DNA of 64,000 nt. It comes from Paludifilum halophilum. GTDB taxonomy: Bacteria > Bacillota > Bacilli > Thermoactinomycetales > DSM-45169. Under the pieces are notes generated by a model. The model was given only the letters and a program-made list of their open reading frames with translations. It had not been told where the DNA came from and ran no database searches. Of the stretch, positions 8,667-15,676 are shown one piece after another. Where the stretch lies: positions 124,001 through 188,000 of the forward strand of contig NZ_NOWF01000001.1 in assembly GCF_002245355.1 (NCBI RefSeq), written 5' to 3'. The position numbers and the translations under genes are program-made. Each line of letters opens with the position of its first letter. Position 1 is the stretch's first letter.

Positions 8667-10904
8667 TTGGCTCACGATGTGGGAGTACTCATCAGCCGAC
8701 AGATATTCCAAGACTGTCTGCGGGGAAGGTCCCCTTATGAGCCCTTGGCTCTCTATGATCATTTCGGAAGGAAAGAGGGATTCCAACCAATCTTTTTTAC
8801 GTTGGAGGATATCTTCTTTCAGGATCTAACGGTGAGGGGGTTCCTTTGTAACAAAGAGGGAGGGGTTTGTCAGAAACGATTGCCGCTGCCGACGTTGATT
8901 CATAATCGGATTAAACCGGCTTTCCGGGACAGCAGAGAGCTGGCCCGGTTACGTCAGCTTTCCGAAACGGTGCTTTTCAACGCCGACAACCGCCTCAATA
9001 AATGGACGGTTCACCGCATTTGGTCCCGGGAGTCCGACCTGCTTGCCCATCTTCCGGAGACAATCCGGTATCATCCGTCGGAGGTGAAACCGTTTCTCCT
9101 TCGCCGCGGTTCGGTCTATTTGAAGCCGTGTCATAAAAGTTTGGCGATCGGGATTTTCCGCATGGACTTGGAGGAAAACGAAAAAAGTGCGAGAATCTCT
9201 GTTCCCGGTCAGGAAGAGGGTCAGATTTATTCTCTGGAACGAGCGCTTTCTTTCCTGAAGGAACAGATCGGAAATACTCCGTATTTGGTTCAGCAGTCCC
9301 TTCCCTTGATCCGGATCGATCACCATCCCGTCGATATCCGGGTGGCCGTTCAACGGGGAAGAGACGGAGAGTGGCGGGTAAGCGGGATGGTGGCCCGGTT
9401 AGGTCCGGTCGGTGGAATAGCGACCAATGTGGCGGTGGGGGGACGGGCGCAACAATTGCTGCCGGTTCTTCGCCAAGCGGGGTTTCAGAAAGCCGAAGGC
9501 CTGTGCTGTCGGATCGGAGAAATGGTGGTGAAGGCGGCGGAAGTGTTGTCCCGCCGTTACCCGGAGTTGGCGGACCTGGGATTCGATGTTGCGGTGGAAC
9601 CCGGTGGAAGGTTGTGGATCATCGAAGTGAATGCACGCGACTTGCGAATCACTTTCCATCAGGCCCGGGATCTGGAGTCCTGGAGGCGGACATTCGCCCG
9701 TCCGATGGAGTATGCCTCCTATCTTCTCCGGAAGCAGGATTCTTCCCGTCCCTCGGTGGCGGTCCTGACACCGGGAACTCTGCCTGTGAGAGGAAGATCC
9801 AGCGGCTCCGTAGAAACCACCGTGAGGGAAACAGCGGAAAGGTTGGCGGAGGAACGCAGGGTTTATGTTTTGGGGATGGATACCCGGGTGTTAAAAAAAT
9901 CCTGTCCGGTGGAAGTTCGCGCTTCCAACCGCCGGCAGTATTGGAATCAGGCCTTCGGCCACCTGCGTCGACTCCGTTCCCCGATCATCCAAGTGGAGAA
10001 CCGGCCGGCAGTCATCGGCGAACTTCGCTCCATCTGTTCCCAGTCTCGTCTCCTTCTCTATCTTCATTCCGATACCTTTATCCGTCCGCCGTATATCCGA
10101 CCGGCGACGCTTCGCAAAAATCTGGATCATTGTGACGCAATCGTTACAAACAGTGCGCATCTGAAAGAGCAGCTGATTCGCATGTTTCCCCGGTGCCGGG
10201 ATCGAATCCATGTCGTTGCCCCGGGAGTGAATCTCAACCGTTTTCGCTCTCTTCAGGATCCGAGGGTGCAGGAACAACGGAGTCAGCGGCGCCAGGCGAT
10301 GGGTTTAATCGGTAAAAAAGTGCTTCTTTTTGTCGGAAGAATGATTCCGCAAAAAGGTTTGCATGTCTTGTTGAAGGGATTAGCGAGAATTCGAGAACGG
10401 CATCCGGAGACCCACTTGCTGATTGTCGGAGGAAGCCATTACGGAAGGATGATCCAAACACCCTATGTCCGCATGATTCGAGAGCAGATGAAACCCTTCC
10501 GGGACATGGTGACCTGGATTCCTTTTGTTCCCCATTCACAGATGCCCTCTTATTATCAGGCGGCCGATCTCCTGGTGACTCCTTCTCTGGTACGGGAAGC
10601 TTTCGGCCTTGTCAATGTGGAAGGGATGGCGACCGGTCTCCCGGTGGTATCCGTCGGAATCGGCGGAATTCCCGAAGTCGTGGAAGATGGAAAAACAGGG
10701 GTTTTGCTTTCCCGCAGAGAGTTGGCTCCACGTTTGCCGGAGGTCTGTAGTGACTTGTTCGGAAATCCGCAAAGGATGAAGCGACTGGGAGAAGCCGGTC
10801 GGAAGAGAGCGGAAGAGTATTTTGGATGGGACCGGACGGCGGAAGGCATGGAACGCTTGTATAAAGATTTGCTGAAGGATGATACCCCGTTATCGATAGG
10901 ATAG
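8667..10904 (+). CDS. Fusion of a YheC/YheD-type ATP-grasp protein and a GT4 glycosyltransferase
   Basis: 745 residues in two parts. Residues 1 to about 355 resemble the YheC/D spore-coat-associated ATP-grasp proteins: NRLNKWTVHRIW, a VYLKPCHKS nucleotide-binding strand, DIRVAVQRG, and the metal-binding end WIIEVNARDL. Residues from about 362 resemble GT4 (CotSA-like) glycosyltransferases: VAPGVNLNRF near 518, LLFVGRMIPQKGLHVLLKG, and EAFGLVNVEGMATGLPVV near 643. In B. subtilis the two functions are on separate spore-envelope genes. The start is TTG 8667 with AGGAGGGG. It stands alone between terminators. The join is inside one uninterrupted frame. Substrates are unknown; a role in building a spore-surface polymer is inference. 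Confidence 0.8.
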   Translation: MAHDVGVLISRQIFQDCLRGRSPYEPLALYDHFGRKEGFQPIFFTLEDIFFQDLTVRGFLCNKEGGVCQKRLPLPTLIHNRIKPAFRDSRELARLRQLSETVLFNADNRLNKWTVHRIWSRESDLLAHLPETIRYHPSEVKPFLLRRGSVYLKPCHKSLAIGIFRMDLEENEKSARISVPGQEEGQIYSLERALSFLKEQIGNTPYLVQQSLPLIRIDHHPVDIRVAVQRGRDGEWRVSGMVARLGPVGGIATNVAVGGRAQQLLPVLRQAGFQKAEGLCCRIGEMVVKAAEVLSRRYPELADLGFDVAVEPGGRLWIIEVNARDLRITFHQARDLESWRRTFARPMEYASYLLRKQDSSRPSVAVLTPGTLPVRGRSSGSVETTVRETAERLAEERRVYVLGMDTRVLKKSCPVEVRASNRRQYWNQAFGHLRRLRSPIIQVENRPAVIGELRSICSQSRLLLYLHSDTFIRPPYIRPATLRKNLDHCDAIVTNSAHLKEQLIRMFPRCRDRIHVVAPGVNLNRFRSLQDPRVQEQRSQRRQAMGLIGKKVLLFVGRMIPQKGLHVLLKGLARIRERHPETHLLIVGGSHYGRMIQTPYVRMIREQMKPFRDMVTWIPFVPHSQMPSYYQAADLLVTPSLVREAFGLVNVEGMATGLPVVSVGIGGIPEVVEDGKTGVLLSRRELAPRLPEVCSDLFGNPQRMKRLGEAGRKRAEEYFGWDRTAEGMERLYKDLLKDDTPLSIG

Positions 10905-10910
10905 CGGGGT
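10884..10910 (+). terminator. Terminator overlapping the end of the fusion gene
   Basis: An 11-bp stem (ACCCCGTTATC / GATAGCGGGGT, one G-T pair) that includes the stop codon; T-rich sequence follows and is shared with the first GlnR box of amtB. Confidence 0.7.
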
Positions 10911-10912
10911 TA

Positions 10913-10929
10913 TGTTATTTTTTCTTACA
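10913..10929 (+). promoter_or_regulatory. GlnR/TnrA box 1 upstream of amtB
   Basis: TGTTA-N7-TTACA, a full match to TGTNAN7TNACA. With an extended -10 (TGGTAATAT, hexamer 10959-10964) the start point falls near 10971, so this box is centred about 50 bases upstream, the position used for activation by TnrA. No good -35 hexamer is visible, as expected for an activated promoter. Confidence 0.85.
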
Positions 10930-10964
10930 TAAATACTTTTCGATTCGTTTCTTTTGTGGTAATA

Positions 10965-10981
10965 TGTTAATTAAATTTACA
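10965..10981 (+). promoter_or_regulatory. GlnR/TnrA box 2 upstream of amtB
   Basis: TGTTA-N7-TTACA, a second full match 52 bases downstream of box 1, touching the -10 hexamer and covering the predicted start point. This location suits repression. Confidence 0.82.
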
Positions 10982-11000
10982 TAAAAGAGAGGGATGGTTC

Positions 11001-12257
11001 ATGGAGCGTTTGGCTTTATCTATGGATGCAGTCTGGGTTATGTTATGCGCCGTTCTCGTGATTTCGATGCAGGCGGGTTTTGCGTTGCTGGAAGCGGGAT
11101 CGACGCGGATGAAGAACGCCGGTCATGTCGCCGGCAAGCAATTGCTGAGCTTTTCCATGGCCGGGCTGGCCTTTTGGGCTGTGGGATATGGTTTGACCTT
11201 TGGAGAGGGTAATCGCTGGATCGGTACTACGGGCTGGTTTTTGGATTTGCCGCCGGAGGGTGACAGCATTCCTCTGGAGATCTCTTTTTTATTCCAGCTC
11301 TCTTTTGTGGCCGTATCCCTCGCTATCGTCTGGGGCGGGTTTGCGGAACGGGCCAAGCTGGGGGTTTACGTTTTATTCGGTCTTTTATATACGATTGTCA
11401 TCTATCCGGTTGTCGGTCATTGGATTTGGGGCGGCGGTTGGTTAAGCGAGTTGGGAAAACAGGATTTTGCGGGATCAACGGTCGTCCATCTGCAAGGAGG
11501 GGTCGCTGCGCTGGTAGCGACGTGGCTTCTGGGTCCCAGGATCGGCAAATACAACACGAATGGTACACCGCATTCTTTGCCCGGTCATAATCAGGTGTAC
11601 ACGGTGCTGGGGGTACTGGTCATCTGGCTGGGGTGGTTCGGGTTTAATCCCGGCAGTACGTTGAGCGTGCAGGACGGTTTTTTCGGGTATGTCGCTTTAA
11701 CCACCAATCTGGCAGCGGCTGCCGGGGGCATCGGTGCTTTAGCAACCGCTCGCTTGCGGCTCGGACGGGCGGATATCCCAATGATGCTGAATGGTGTGTT
11801 GGCCGGGTTAGTGGCGGTTACGGCCGCCTGTGCCTTTGTGGAATCATGGGCGGCAGTGGTGATCGGGGGGATCGCCGGTTCATTGACGGTATTTACGGCG
11901 CAGTACTTTGAACGAAAAGGGATAGACGATCCGATTTACGCTTTTTCGGTACACGGAGTGGCCGGGATCTGGGGAACGCTGTCAACGGGCTTTTTCGCTT
12001 CCCCCCGCCTGGTGGAGATAACAGGAGTAGGACAACCGGGATTATTATACGGTGGAGGGTGGACGCAGTTGGGCGTCCAAAGCCTGGGTGTACTGGCCTC
12101 TGCGATCTATGTCGCTGTCGTATCCTTTGTCATTCTTCGGCTATTGGATCGTTGGATGGGGTTGCGCGTATCGAAAGAAGAGGAAGTCATGGGACTGGAC
12201 TTAAGCGAACATGGAGCCTACGGATACCCGGAGTTGAATTCCGCCGAAAAAATGTAA
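11001..12257 (+). CDS. amtB: Ammonium transporter (AmtB/NrgA)
   Basis: 418 residues with eleven predicted membrane helices, the standard Amt fold. The twin pore histidines are visible: H163 in VVHLQGGVAAL and H318 in AFSVHGVAGIWGTL. The N-terminal helix carries MQAGFALLEAGSTRMKNAGH, a family signature. It conducts ammonium/ammonia across the membrane. ATG 11001 follows GAGAGGGA. The promoter carries two perfect GlnR/TnrA boxes, so expression should follow nitrogen supply. No glnK/nrgB follows: a terminator comes 37 bases after the stop and the next gene is on the other strand, so the usual PII partner must be elsewhere or absent. Confidence 0.95.
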   Translation: MERLALSMDAVWVMLCAVLVISMQAGFALLEAGSTRMKNAGHVAGKQLLSFSMAGLAFWAVGYGLTFGEGNRWIGTTGWFLDLPPEGDSIPLEISFLFQLSFVAVSLAIVWGGFAERAKLGVYVLFGLLYTIVIYPVVGHWIWGGGWLSELGKQDFAGSTVVHLQGGVAALVATWLLGPRIGKYNTNGTPHSLPGHNQVYTVLGVLVIWLGWFGFNPGSTLSVQDGFFGYVALTTNLAAAAGGIGALATARLRLGRADIPMMLNGVLAGLVAVTAACAFVESWAAVVIGGIAGSLTVFTAQYFERKGIDDPIYAFSVHGVAGIWGTLSTGFFASPRLVEITGVGQPGLLYGGGWTQLGVQSLGVLASAIYVAVVSFVILRLLDRWMGLRVSKEEEVMGLDLSEHGAYGYPELNSAEKM

Positions 12258-12294
12258 CCATAAAGCGCCGGAGAAGAAGTACGTAGAAGTTAAG

Positions 12295-12327
12295 GGACCC
12301 ATTTCTACCCAAGATAGAAATGGGTCC
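12295..12327 (+). terminator. Terminator after amtB
   Basis: A 13-bp perfect stem (GGACCCATTTCTA / TAGAAATGGGTCC, 7-base loop) followed by TTCTGTG. Confidence 0.8.
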
Positions 12328-12343
12328 TTCTGTGATTGGAGAC

Positions 12344-12490
12344 TTATGTTTGGAAGAGACTCATTCCATGCTTTTTTGTTTGGTTTGATTGAAGTGATTT
12401 ATTTTTAATCAGGTGATAAATGCCATAAAACAGTGTCATACTCCCGATCAGAGCCAGAACCCATACCGAACTTCCGGAGATAGGGAAAAA
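12344..12490 (-). pseudogene. Possible remnant of a small membrane protein
   Basis: An open frame on the minus strand from a TGA at 12491-12493 to a TAA at 12344-12346 encodes one clear hydrophobic helix (SSVWVLALIGSMTLFYGIYHL) followed by a basic, glutamine-rich tail. The only ATG (12437-12439, reverse) falls inside the helix and leaves 31 residues. No ribosome site is seen. I read it as a 5'-truncated relic of a single-pass membrane protein; it could also be a chance frame. It lies in a 320-base gap otherwise holding the amtB terminator and a 24-base repeat. Confidence 0.25.
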
Positions 12491-12503
12491 TCATCTTAAA
12501 TTA

Positions 12504-12527
12504 AAACAAGTTTGTAACGCAAACAAA
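12504..12527. repeat. 24-base intergenic repeat, copy 2
   Basis: Same sequence as at 6111-6134 with two differences in the centre (AACGC for AAAAC). It lies just beyond the 3' end of the MurF-like gene that ends at 12581. Confidence 0.6.
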
Positions 12528-12580
12528 AAAAGAAATATCGAAAAAACATGTCTCCCAAGACAAGTGACCTGCGCCGATGT

Positions 12581-13966
12581 TCAGCGCAGGTGCTTCAGTT
12601 GGTCGATCACTTTTTCCAGGTGGAGTTTCCGGGAGGCCTTGAAATAGATGATCGATTGCTCCGGAGTTTGTTTGAGGTGGCGAATTAAGGCGGATCGGTT
12701 GGTAAAATGAAAGACTTTATTGGAATCCATTCCGTTTGCAACAGCTGTTCTCCCGATTTCCTTCGCCAGTTGTCCGTAGGTGACCAATTGTTTTAAACGG
12801 AGTTTGGCGGCATGTTGCCCCACCTTTTGGTGAGCCCACCGGGAATACCGGCCCAGCTCCAACATGTTTCCCAGTACGGCTACGGTCGGACGATTATCGG
12901 ACATGTTGTGGAGGACGGTCAGCCCTGCTTTCATCGCTGAGGGATTGGCATTCCAGGCATCGTTGATCAATCGGCGTCCGGATTTGCCGCGAATAACCTG
13001 AAATCGCATTTTGGGAAGGCGGACTCTAGCGAGTCCCCGTTGAATTTGGGAGACACTGAAATCCAGGCTGCGGGCGATACCGATGGCGGCAAGGGCGTTG
13101 TATACGTTGTGATGACCCCACGTAGGGATGGAGAATGAATGTTTCCGTCCATCCAAAAGAACGTCGAATGTCATCCCGGTGTTCGTATATTTCACGTTTT
13201 CTGCACGAAGGTTTGCCGGATTGGTGATGCCAAAGGTTTTGCGTGTGCCTCGAAACCGCTTCGTCGATAACTTTTTGGACCCGGGACAATCCGCATTTAA
13301 AAATAATGTGCCACCCGGGCGCATTCCTTCGACCAATTCCTGTTTAGCTCGTACAATGGCGTCTAAGGAACCCAAGCTGCCTACATGCGCTTCTCCCACA
13401 TTGGTAACGGCCCCCACCTGGGGACGGACTACACGACATTGGCGGGCGATATTGTTAAGGGATTTCATCCCCATCTCCAGTAATAAAAGATGGTCACCGG
13501 GCTTGAGGCGGAGGAGATAGGAGGGAAGGAACGTGAAGGTGTTCAAATTTCCCTGGGTCTTCACCGTCCGTAAACGCTGTCGAAGAATGGAATGGATCAT
13601 TTCGGTGGTGGTGGATTTACCGGCACTTCCGGTAACGGCTACCACCCGTACGGGAACTTTTTTCATGTTCCACAAGGCAAGTTTCCAATATGCCGACGGT
13701 ATGTTCCGGTGAGTAATAACGGCGACACCGGATGGCAACGAAGAAGAGAGATGCTCGGGTACAACGGCGGCGATGGGGCGGATCCGCCGAAGGGCTTCCA
13801 GCTGTCTGTTCCATGACTTGGATTTGGAATAGAAGTAGATCTGATTCGATCGCAAATATTTACTTTTGCCCAGGTTGGCTGATCGGACAAGGCGATCAGC
13901 CGTTCCGCGGATCAGGGATCCACCCATGATTTGGGTGCATTCTCGAAGGGTGACGGGTTTCGTAAT
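12581..13966 (-). CDS. MurF-like Mur ligase, first paralogue
   Basis: A Mur-ligase family protein with the MurF domain order: N-terminal substrate domain, central ATPase domain with GSAGKSTTTEM, LLLEMGM and NVGEAHVGSLGSLD, and a C-terminal domain with NDAWNANPSAM (tryptophan where MurF usually has tyrosine). MurF adds D-Ala-D-Ala to UDP-MurNAc-tripeptide. This copy is unlikely to be the housekeeping enzyme: it lies outside a division/cell-wall cluster and resembles the second copy at 32.1-33.4 kb. The first ATG (13925-13927, reverse) has no ribosome site and cuts off a conserved segment. A perfect AGGAGG lies 5 bases before an in-frame ATT at 13964-13966, and a stop lies just upstream, so AUU is the best start (461 residues). 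Confidence 0.78.
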   Translation of the reverse strand: MTKPVTLRECTQIMGGSLIRGTADRLVRSANLGKSKYLRSNQIYFYSKSKSWNRQLEALRRIRPIAAVVPEHLSSSLPSGVAVITHRNIPSAYWKLALWNMKKVPVRVVAVTGSAGKSTTTEMIHSILRQRLRTVKTQGNLNTFTFLPSYLLRLKPGDHLLLLEMGMKSLNNIARQCRVVRPQVGAVTNVGEAHVGSLGSLDAIVRAKQELVEGMRPGGTLFLNADCPGSKKLSTKRFRGTRKTFGITNPANLRAENVKYTNTGMTFDVLLDGRKHSFSIPTWGHHNVYNALAAIGIARSLDFSVSQIQRGLARVRLPKMRFQVIRGKSGRRLINDAWNANPSAMKAGLTVLHNMSDNRPTVAVLGNMLELGRYSRWAHQKVGQHAAKLRLKQLVTYGQLAKEIGRTAVANGMDSNKVFHFTNRSALIRHLKQTPEQSIIYFKASRKLHLEKVIDQLKHLR

Positions 13967-14153
13967 AACCGCCTCCTATACTGTGAAATCCTCCTGATGA
14001 TTGGCTTACCCGTATGATATTCGAAATCACATGATTTGGGACAGGATAAATGCCCAATTTTAAACGGGATACAGGCACTCCAGCAGGATGATTCACCTTT
14101 AAGAGGAGTCGGAATCATAACTCCTCGGGAAGGAAGCTGAAACAAAGGGAACG

Positions 14154-14293
14154 CTAGAAGCGTTGTGAAAAAGTCCCCTGTTCGGGAGGGTGGGGTTCCA
14201 CACGCCGTTTCGTTGTTCTGACGAGCCAAAGGCACTCCGTGTGGAACCCCACCCCGACCCACCAAGGATGTGCTAAAATCACAACGCTTCTAG
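14154..14293. mobile_element. MITE-like hairpin element, copy 1
   Basis: A 140-bp non-coding element bounded by a perfect 15-bp terminal inverted repeat (CTAGAAGCGTTGTGA / TCACAACGCTTCTAG). Inside is a second, 17-bp perfect inverted repeat (14188-14204 and 14238-14254) around a 33-base loop. A related copy lies at 43095-43232. It has no coding capacity of its own; open frames across it are by-products. No target-site duplication is obvious. The remaining 190 bases between the MurF-like gene and this element show no gene. Confidence 0.72.
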
Positions 14294-14344
14294 GGTAAGG
14301 ACAAATTTACCTATCGTTCAAAATCTTCATAGAACGGATGAAAT

Positions 14345-14515
14345 TTATGGTCGTCGCGGAAACAGCCTTCGTTCCACTCGATCCATCCTTTGCTCCAGTG
14401 AATAAATTCTCCTGGAAAGGTTGTAAATCGTCCTTCCTAAATCCGGCTGTTGTTGTACTTCGTAAGGACCGTACTGTTGAAGATTCGGGTTCAAGTTGTA
14501 ATTCCAATAGTTCAT
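14345..14515 (-). CDS. Small Asn/Tyr/Gln-rich protein, possible spore-coat component
   Basis: A 56-residue frame from ATG (14513-14515, reverse) to TAA. The first half is rich in Asn, Tyr and Gln (MNYWNYNLNPNLQQYGPYEV), and the second half is a basic amphipathic helix with a heptad look (IYSLEQRMDRVERRLFPRRP). This split composition is typical of small spore-coat or crust proteins of Bacillales. A purine-rich GAAAGGA lies about 13 bases upstream, a little far for a ribosome site. I do not recognise a named family. The biased composition is not expected from random frames and supports a real gene. Its neighbours are a MITE-like element and an IS110 remnant. Confidence 0.5.
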   Translation of the reverse strand: MNYWNYNLNPNLQQYGPYEVQQQPDLGRTIYNLSRRIYSLEQRMDRVERRLFPRRP

Positions 14516-14754
14516 GTTTTTATCTATTCCTTTCTTAAGTAGGATACTTCACCTATATTCTTGAGGATATGAGATGAAACGGCAAATGACTATATTTTCG
14601 AATCCGGAGGTATTGGGTTTACCGGAACGAAAAAAGAAAATGGTACGGTAGTCATTTCTGTAACAAAAAACTGGTACTTTGAAAAAGGAAAGTACCTCCT
14701 ATTAGCCATACGGGGCGTCAAGGCCTTGACCCAAAATAACAAGGAGGTACTCAC

Positions 14755-14847
14755 ATGAAGTATAAGCAAAATCGGAAACTGGAGAAAATCATGGAATCGA
14801 CGTTCCGTCTCGATTCGAACCCTTCAAACGGAACATGGGAAAACTAA
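14755..14847 (+). pseudogene. Remnant of an IS110-family transposase (N-terminal end)
   Basis: A 30-codon frame behind an excellent ribosome site (AAGGAGG, 7 bases). It starts MKYKQNRKLEKIM, the opening typical of IS110-type transposases in Bacillales, then departs from the family before the catalytic DEDD domain. Upstream, GGTACTT (14673-14679) and AAGTACC (14690-14696) form a small hairpin that may belong to the element's leader. I infer a deleted insertion sequence; only the first 13 or so codons carry the resemblance. Confidence 0.4.
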
Positions 14848-14924
14848 CGTCCTGTTCGGAGAGGGAGGTGCATAGAACGGTACAAATGTGGGGTTTACTG
14901 TATGTGAAGGAAACAGAATGTCCC

Positions 14925-15515
14925 TCACCGGTGTTCGTTATTAACAGTTTCCCATCCTTTTAAATTGGATACCCCGTAGTTTGCGAAATGATTAATCATG
15001 ATCGCCATTTCTTTTGGAGATGGGTCCATTTCATTCTCAATCCAATCCTTAATAACATGGATCGCTCCACTCACCACGAACGTACTCAAATACCGTGAGT
15101 CTACTTCTTTTAAATGATGGACGGTATTCATCATAAAACGTTGCGCGATATCCATCAGCCGTTGTTCAAAAGCGGGGTCCCTATTTTTGGTTAATAAGGT
15201 TTGAAAGAGAAATTTGTTGTTTGTGATGTATTCTAATAATTTCTGGGTCATCTTTAATGACTCTTCTTCGATTGTAAATCTGTAACTGTTCAGATACGTA
15301 TTCATATCTTCGATAATCTCCCATTCGATCTTATCCAGTAAGTCATACGGATCTGAATAATGCATGTAAAACGTGGAGCGATTAATATCCGCCATTGCAC
15401 AGATTTCTTTAACCGTAATGGCGGATATCGGTTTGTCGTCGGCTAGTAATTCAATGAGACTTTCTTTTAATACTTTGCGTGTGTGTTTTTTGCGCCGATC
15501 CAATTTCTTACTCAA
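14925..15515 (-). CDS. TetR family transcriptional regulator
   Basis: 196 residues. The N-terminal helix-turn-helix is clear (ITVKEICAMADINRSTFYMHYSDPYDLLDKIE, about residues 33-64), and the C-terminal ligand domain is of the TetR_C type common in Firmicutes. The start is TTG 15515 with AAGGGG upstream. It diverges from an MMPL exporter operon. The 160-base gap holds an inverted repeat overlapping the exporter's -35 element, so this protein most likely represses the exporter and itself. The gene and the two that follow on the other strand are visibly A+T-richer than the flanking nitrogen and cell-wall genes, suggesting joint transfer. Confidence 0.88.
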   Translation of the reverse strand: MSKKLDRRKKHTRKVLKESLIELLADDKPISAITVKEICAMADINRSTFYMHYSDPYDLLDKIEWEIIEDMNTYLNSYRFTIEEESLKMTQKLLEYITNNKFLFQTLLTKNRDPAFEQRLMDIAQRFMMNTVHHLKEVDSRYLSTFVVSGAIHVIKDWIENEMDPSPKEMAIMINHFANYGVSNLKGWETVNNEHR

Positions 15516-15580
15516 CCTGATAAACCCCTTTTATAATATTTTGTTAAATCCAACATCATCTAAAAAAGTGTTGAAAAGCG

Positions 15581-15605
15581 AACAAACTTTATAAAACTGT
15601 TTGTT
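15581..15605. promoter_or_regulatory. Probable TetR operator
   Basis: An inverted repeat AACAAAC-N11-GTTTGTT between the divergent TetR and MMPL genes. It overlaps the -35 of the MMPL promoter. A second short palindrome, GACACAGTGTC (15614-15624), lies between -35 and -10. Confidence 0.65.
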
Positions 15606-15633
15606 GTATTTACGACACAGTGTCTATTAAAAT
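15604..15633 (+). promoter_or_regulatory. Putative promoter of the MMPL operon
   Basis: TTGTAT (15604-15609), 18 bases, TAAAAT (15628-15633), about 45 bases before the predicted start codon. Confidence 0.5.
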
Positions 15634-15676
15634 AATAAAGTGTCTAAAGGCTAATATCAAGAGAGGATGAAGCCTT

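Noticed and set aside
13912-14265. 117-codon frame across the MITE-like element, and the similar one at 42871-43221
   Set aside because: The shared peptide (VPLARQNNETE-like) comes only from the repeated hairpin DNA; the frames have no other support.
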